In this document: positions 4,996 to 5,102 of the stretch, one piece after another
Numbering within the stretch: position 1 is the stretch's first letter
Layout: each line of letters begins with the position of its first letter
NCBI GenBank assembly: GCA_025934635.1
Contig: JAICWX010000496.1
Location: forward strand, 1-5,102
Source of the DNA: Streptosporangiaceae bacterium
GTDB lineage: Bacteria > Actinomycetota > Actinomycetes > Streptosporangiales > Streptosporangiaceae
Reading direction: 5' to 3'
Length of the DNA stretch: 5,102 bases
Position numbers and translations under genes: made by a program
Notes under the pieces: generated by a model
Databases searched by the model: none
Told to the model about the DNA's origin: nothing
The model's input: only the letters and a program-made list of their open reading frames with translations

Positions 4996-5052
4996 GCGCG
5001 ACCGCGACAAGCTGACCGGAAATAACAACCTTTAGCGGGCAGGCGGCAGCGA

Positions 5053-5077
5053 CCCCCGGCCGGTGCGCTGGCGGGGG
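5053..5077 (-). terminator. GC-rich hairpin, possible terminator of a convergent gene
   Basis: CCCCC (5053-5057) pairs with GGGGG (5073-5077). The stem continues inward from 5059/5072 to 5063/5068 around a TGCG loop, with G5058 bulged and one wobble pair. It lies 9 nt downstream (minus-strand sense) of a possible stop codon at 5089-5087, where a terminator for a gene entering from the right would be expected. Confidence 0.35.
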
Positions 5078-5086
5078 CCTCGGCGG

Positions 5087-5102
5087 CTAGCTGCGCTGGA
5101 GC
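5087..5102 (-). CDS. possible last codons of a convergent gene (very partial)
   Basis: On the minus strand the window edge reads in one frame as Leu-Gln-Arg-Ser followed by TAG at 5089-5087, with a strong hairpin just after. Another minus frame stays open to TGA at 4991-4989. Only four codons are visible, so the existence of the gene rests on the hairpin position alone. No function can be given. Confidence 0.15.

Larger units (their letters stand above)
4744..5086. other. intergenic region without a supported gene
   Basis: About 340 bp downstream of the trefoil gene. It holds the terminator-like hairpin (4788-4812), an AT-richer patch around 4830-4853, a 9-bp-period direct repeat of CGTCAC (4855-4860 and 4864-4869), a small GGCGG/CCGCC hairpin (4871-4884), the 19-bp inverted repeat (4938-4995) and the 5053-5077 hairpin. 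No reading frame has a ribosome binding site and a credible protein, and no tRNA-like fold is seen. Confidence 0.6.

Noticed and set aside
4991..5035. 14-codon plus-strand reading frame (MERDRDKLTGNNNL)
   Set aside because: It starts inside the inverted repeat, has no ribosome binding site and is too short to support.

Overview
The window is GC-rich DNA (third codon positions almost all G or C, with ATGA gene overlaps and GTG starts) typical of a filamentous actinomycete, Streptomyces-like or Streptosporangiales-like. The genus cannot be fixed from the sequence alone.

Left block (1-3378, minus strand) is a compact operon. In transcription order it holds a class II (fuculose-phosphate-type) aldolase, a PfkB-family sugar kinase, a class III PLP aminotransferase resembling glutamate-1-semialdehyde aminomutase, and the N-terminal third of an APC-family amino acid/choline-type permease cut by the window edge. 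The first three genes are joined by two ATGA stop/start overlaps, and the permease follows after 49 bp with a strong ribosome binding site. A divergent TetR-family repressor gene (3433-4023, plus strand) sits across a very short intergenic gap. That gap holds a perfect 7-bp inverted repeat with a 10-bp palindrome inside it, a convincing operator covering both promoters. The set reads as an inducible pathway: take up an amino compound, transaminate it, phosphorylate it, split it by retro-aldol cleavage. The order of steps and the substrate are inference, and I do not recognise it as a named pathway.

Right block (4024-4743, plus strand) holds a small secreted protein. It has a Sec signal peptide and three near-identical repeats of about 40 residues, which together suggest a beta-trefoil. 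Its upstream region is unusual. Three head-to-tail 14-bp near-palindromes each fit the GTG-N6-GNCAC pattern that I recall for Streptomyces Crp, and a perfect 8-bp hairpin follows shortly before the ribosome binding site. This gene appears to be controlled independently of the catabolic operon.

Right end (4744-5102) has no supported complete gene. It contains a terminator-like hairpin after the trefoil gene, a perfect 19-bp inverted repeat with AT-richer arms, another GC-rich hairpin, and possibly the last codons of a convergent minus-strand gene. The items most worth following up are the substrate of the aldolase/kinase/aminotransferase/permease operon, the triple Crp-like array, and the nearly threefold-symmetric secreted trefoil.
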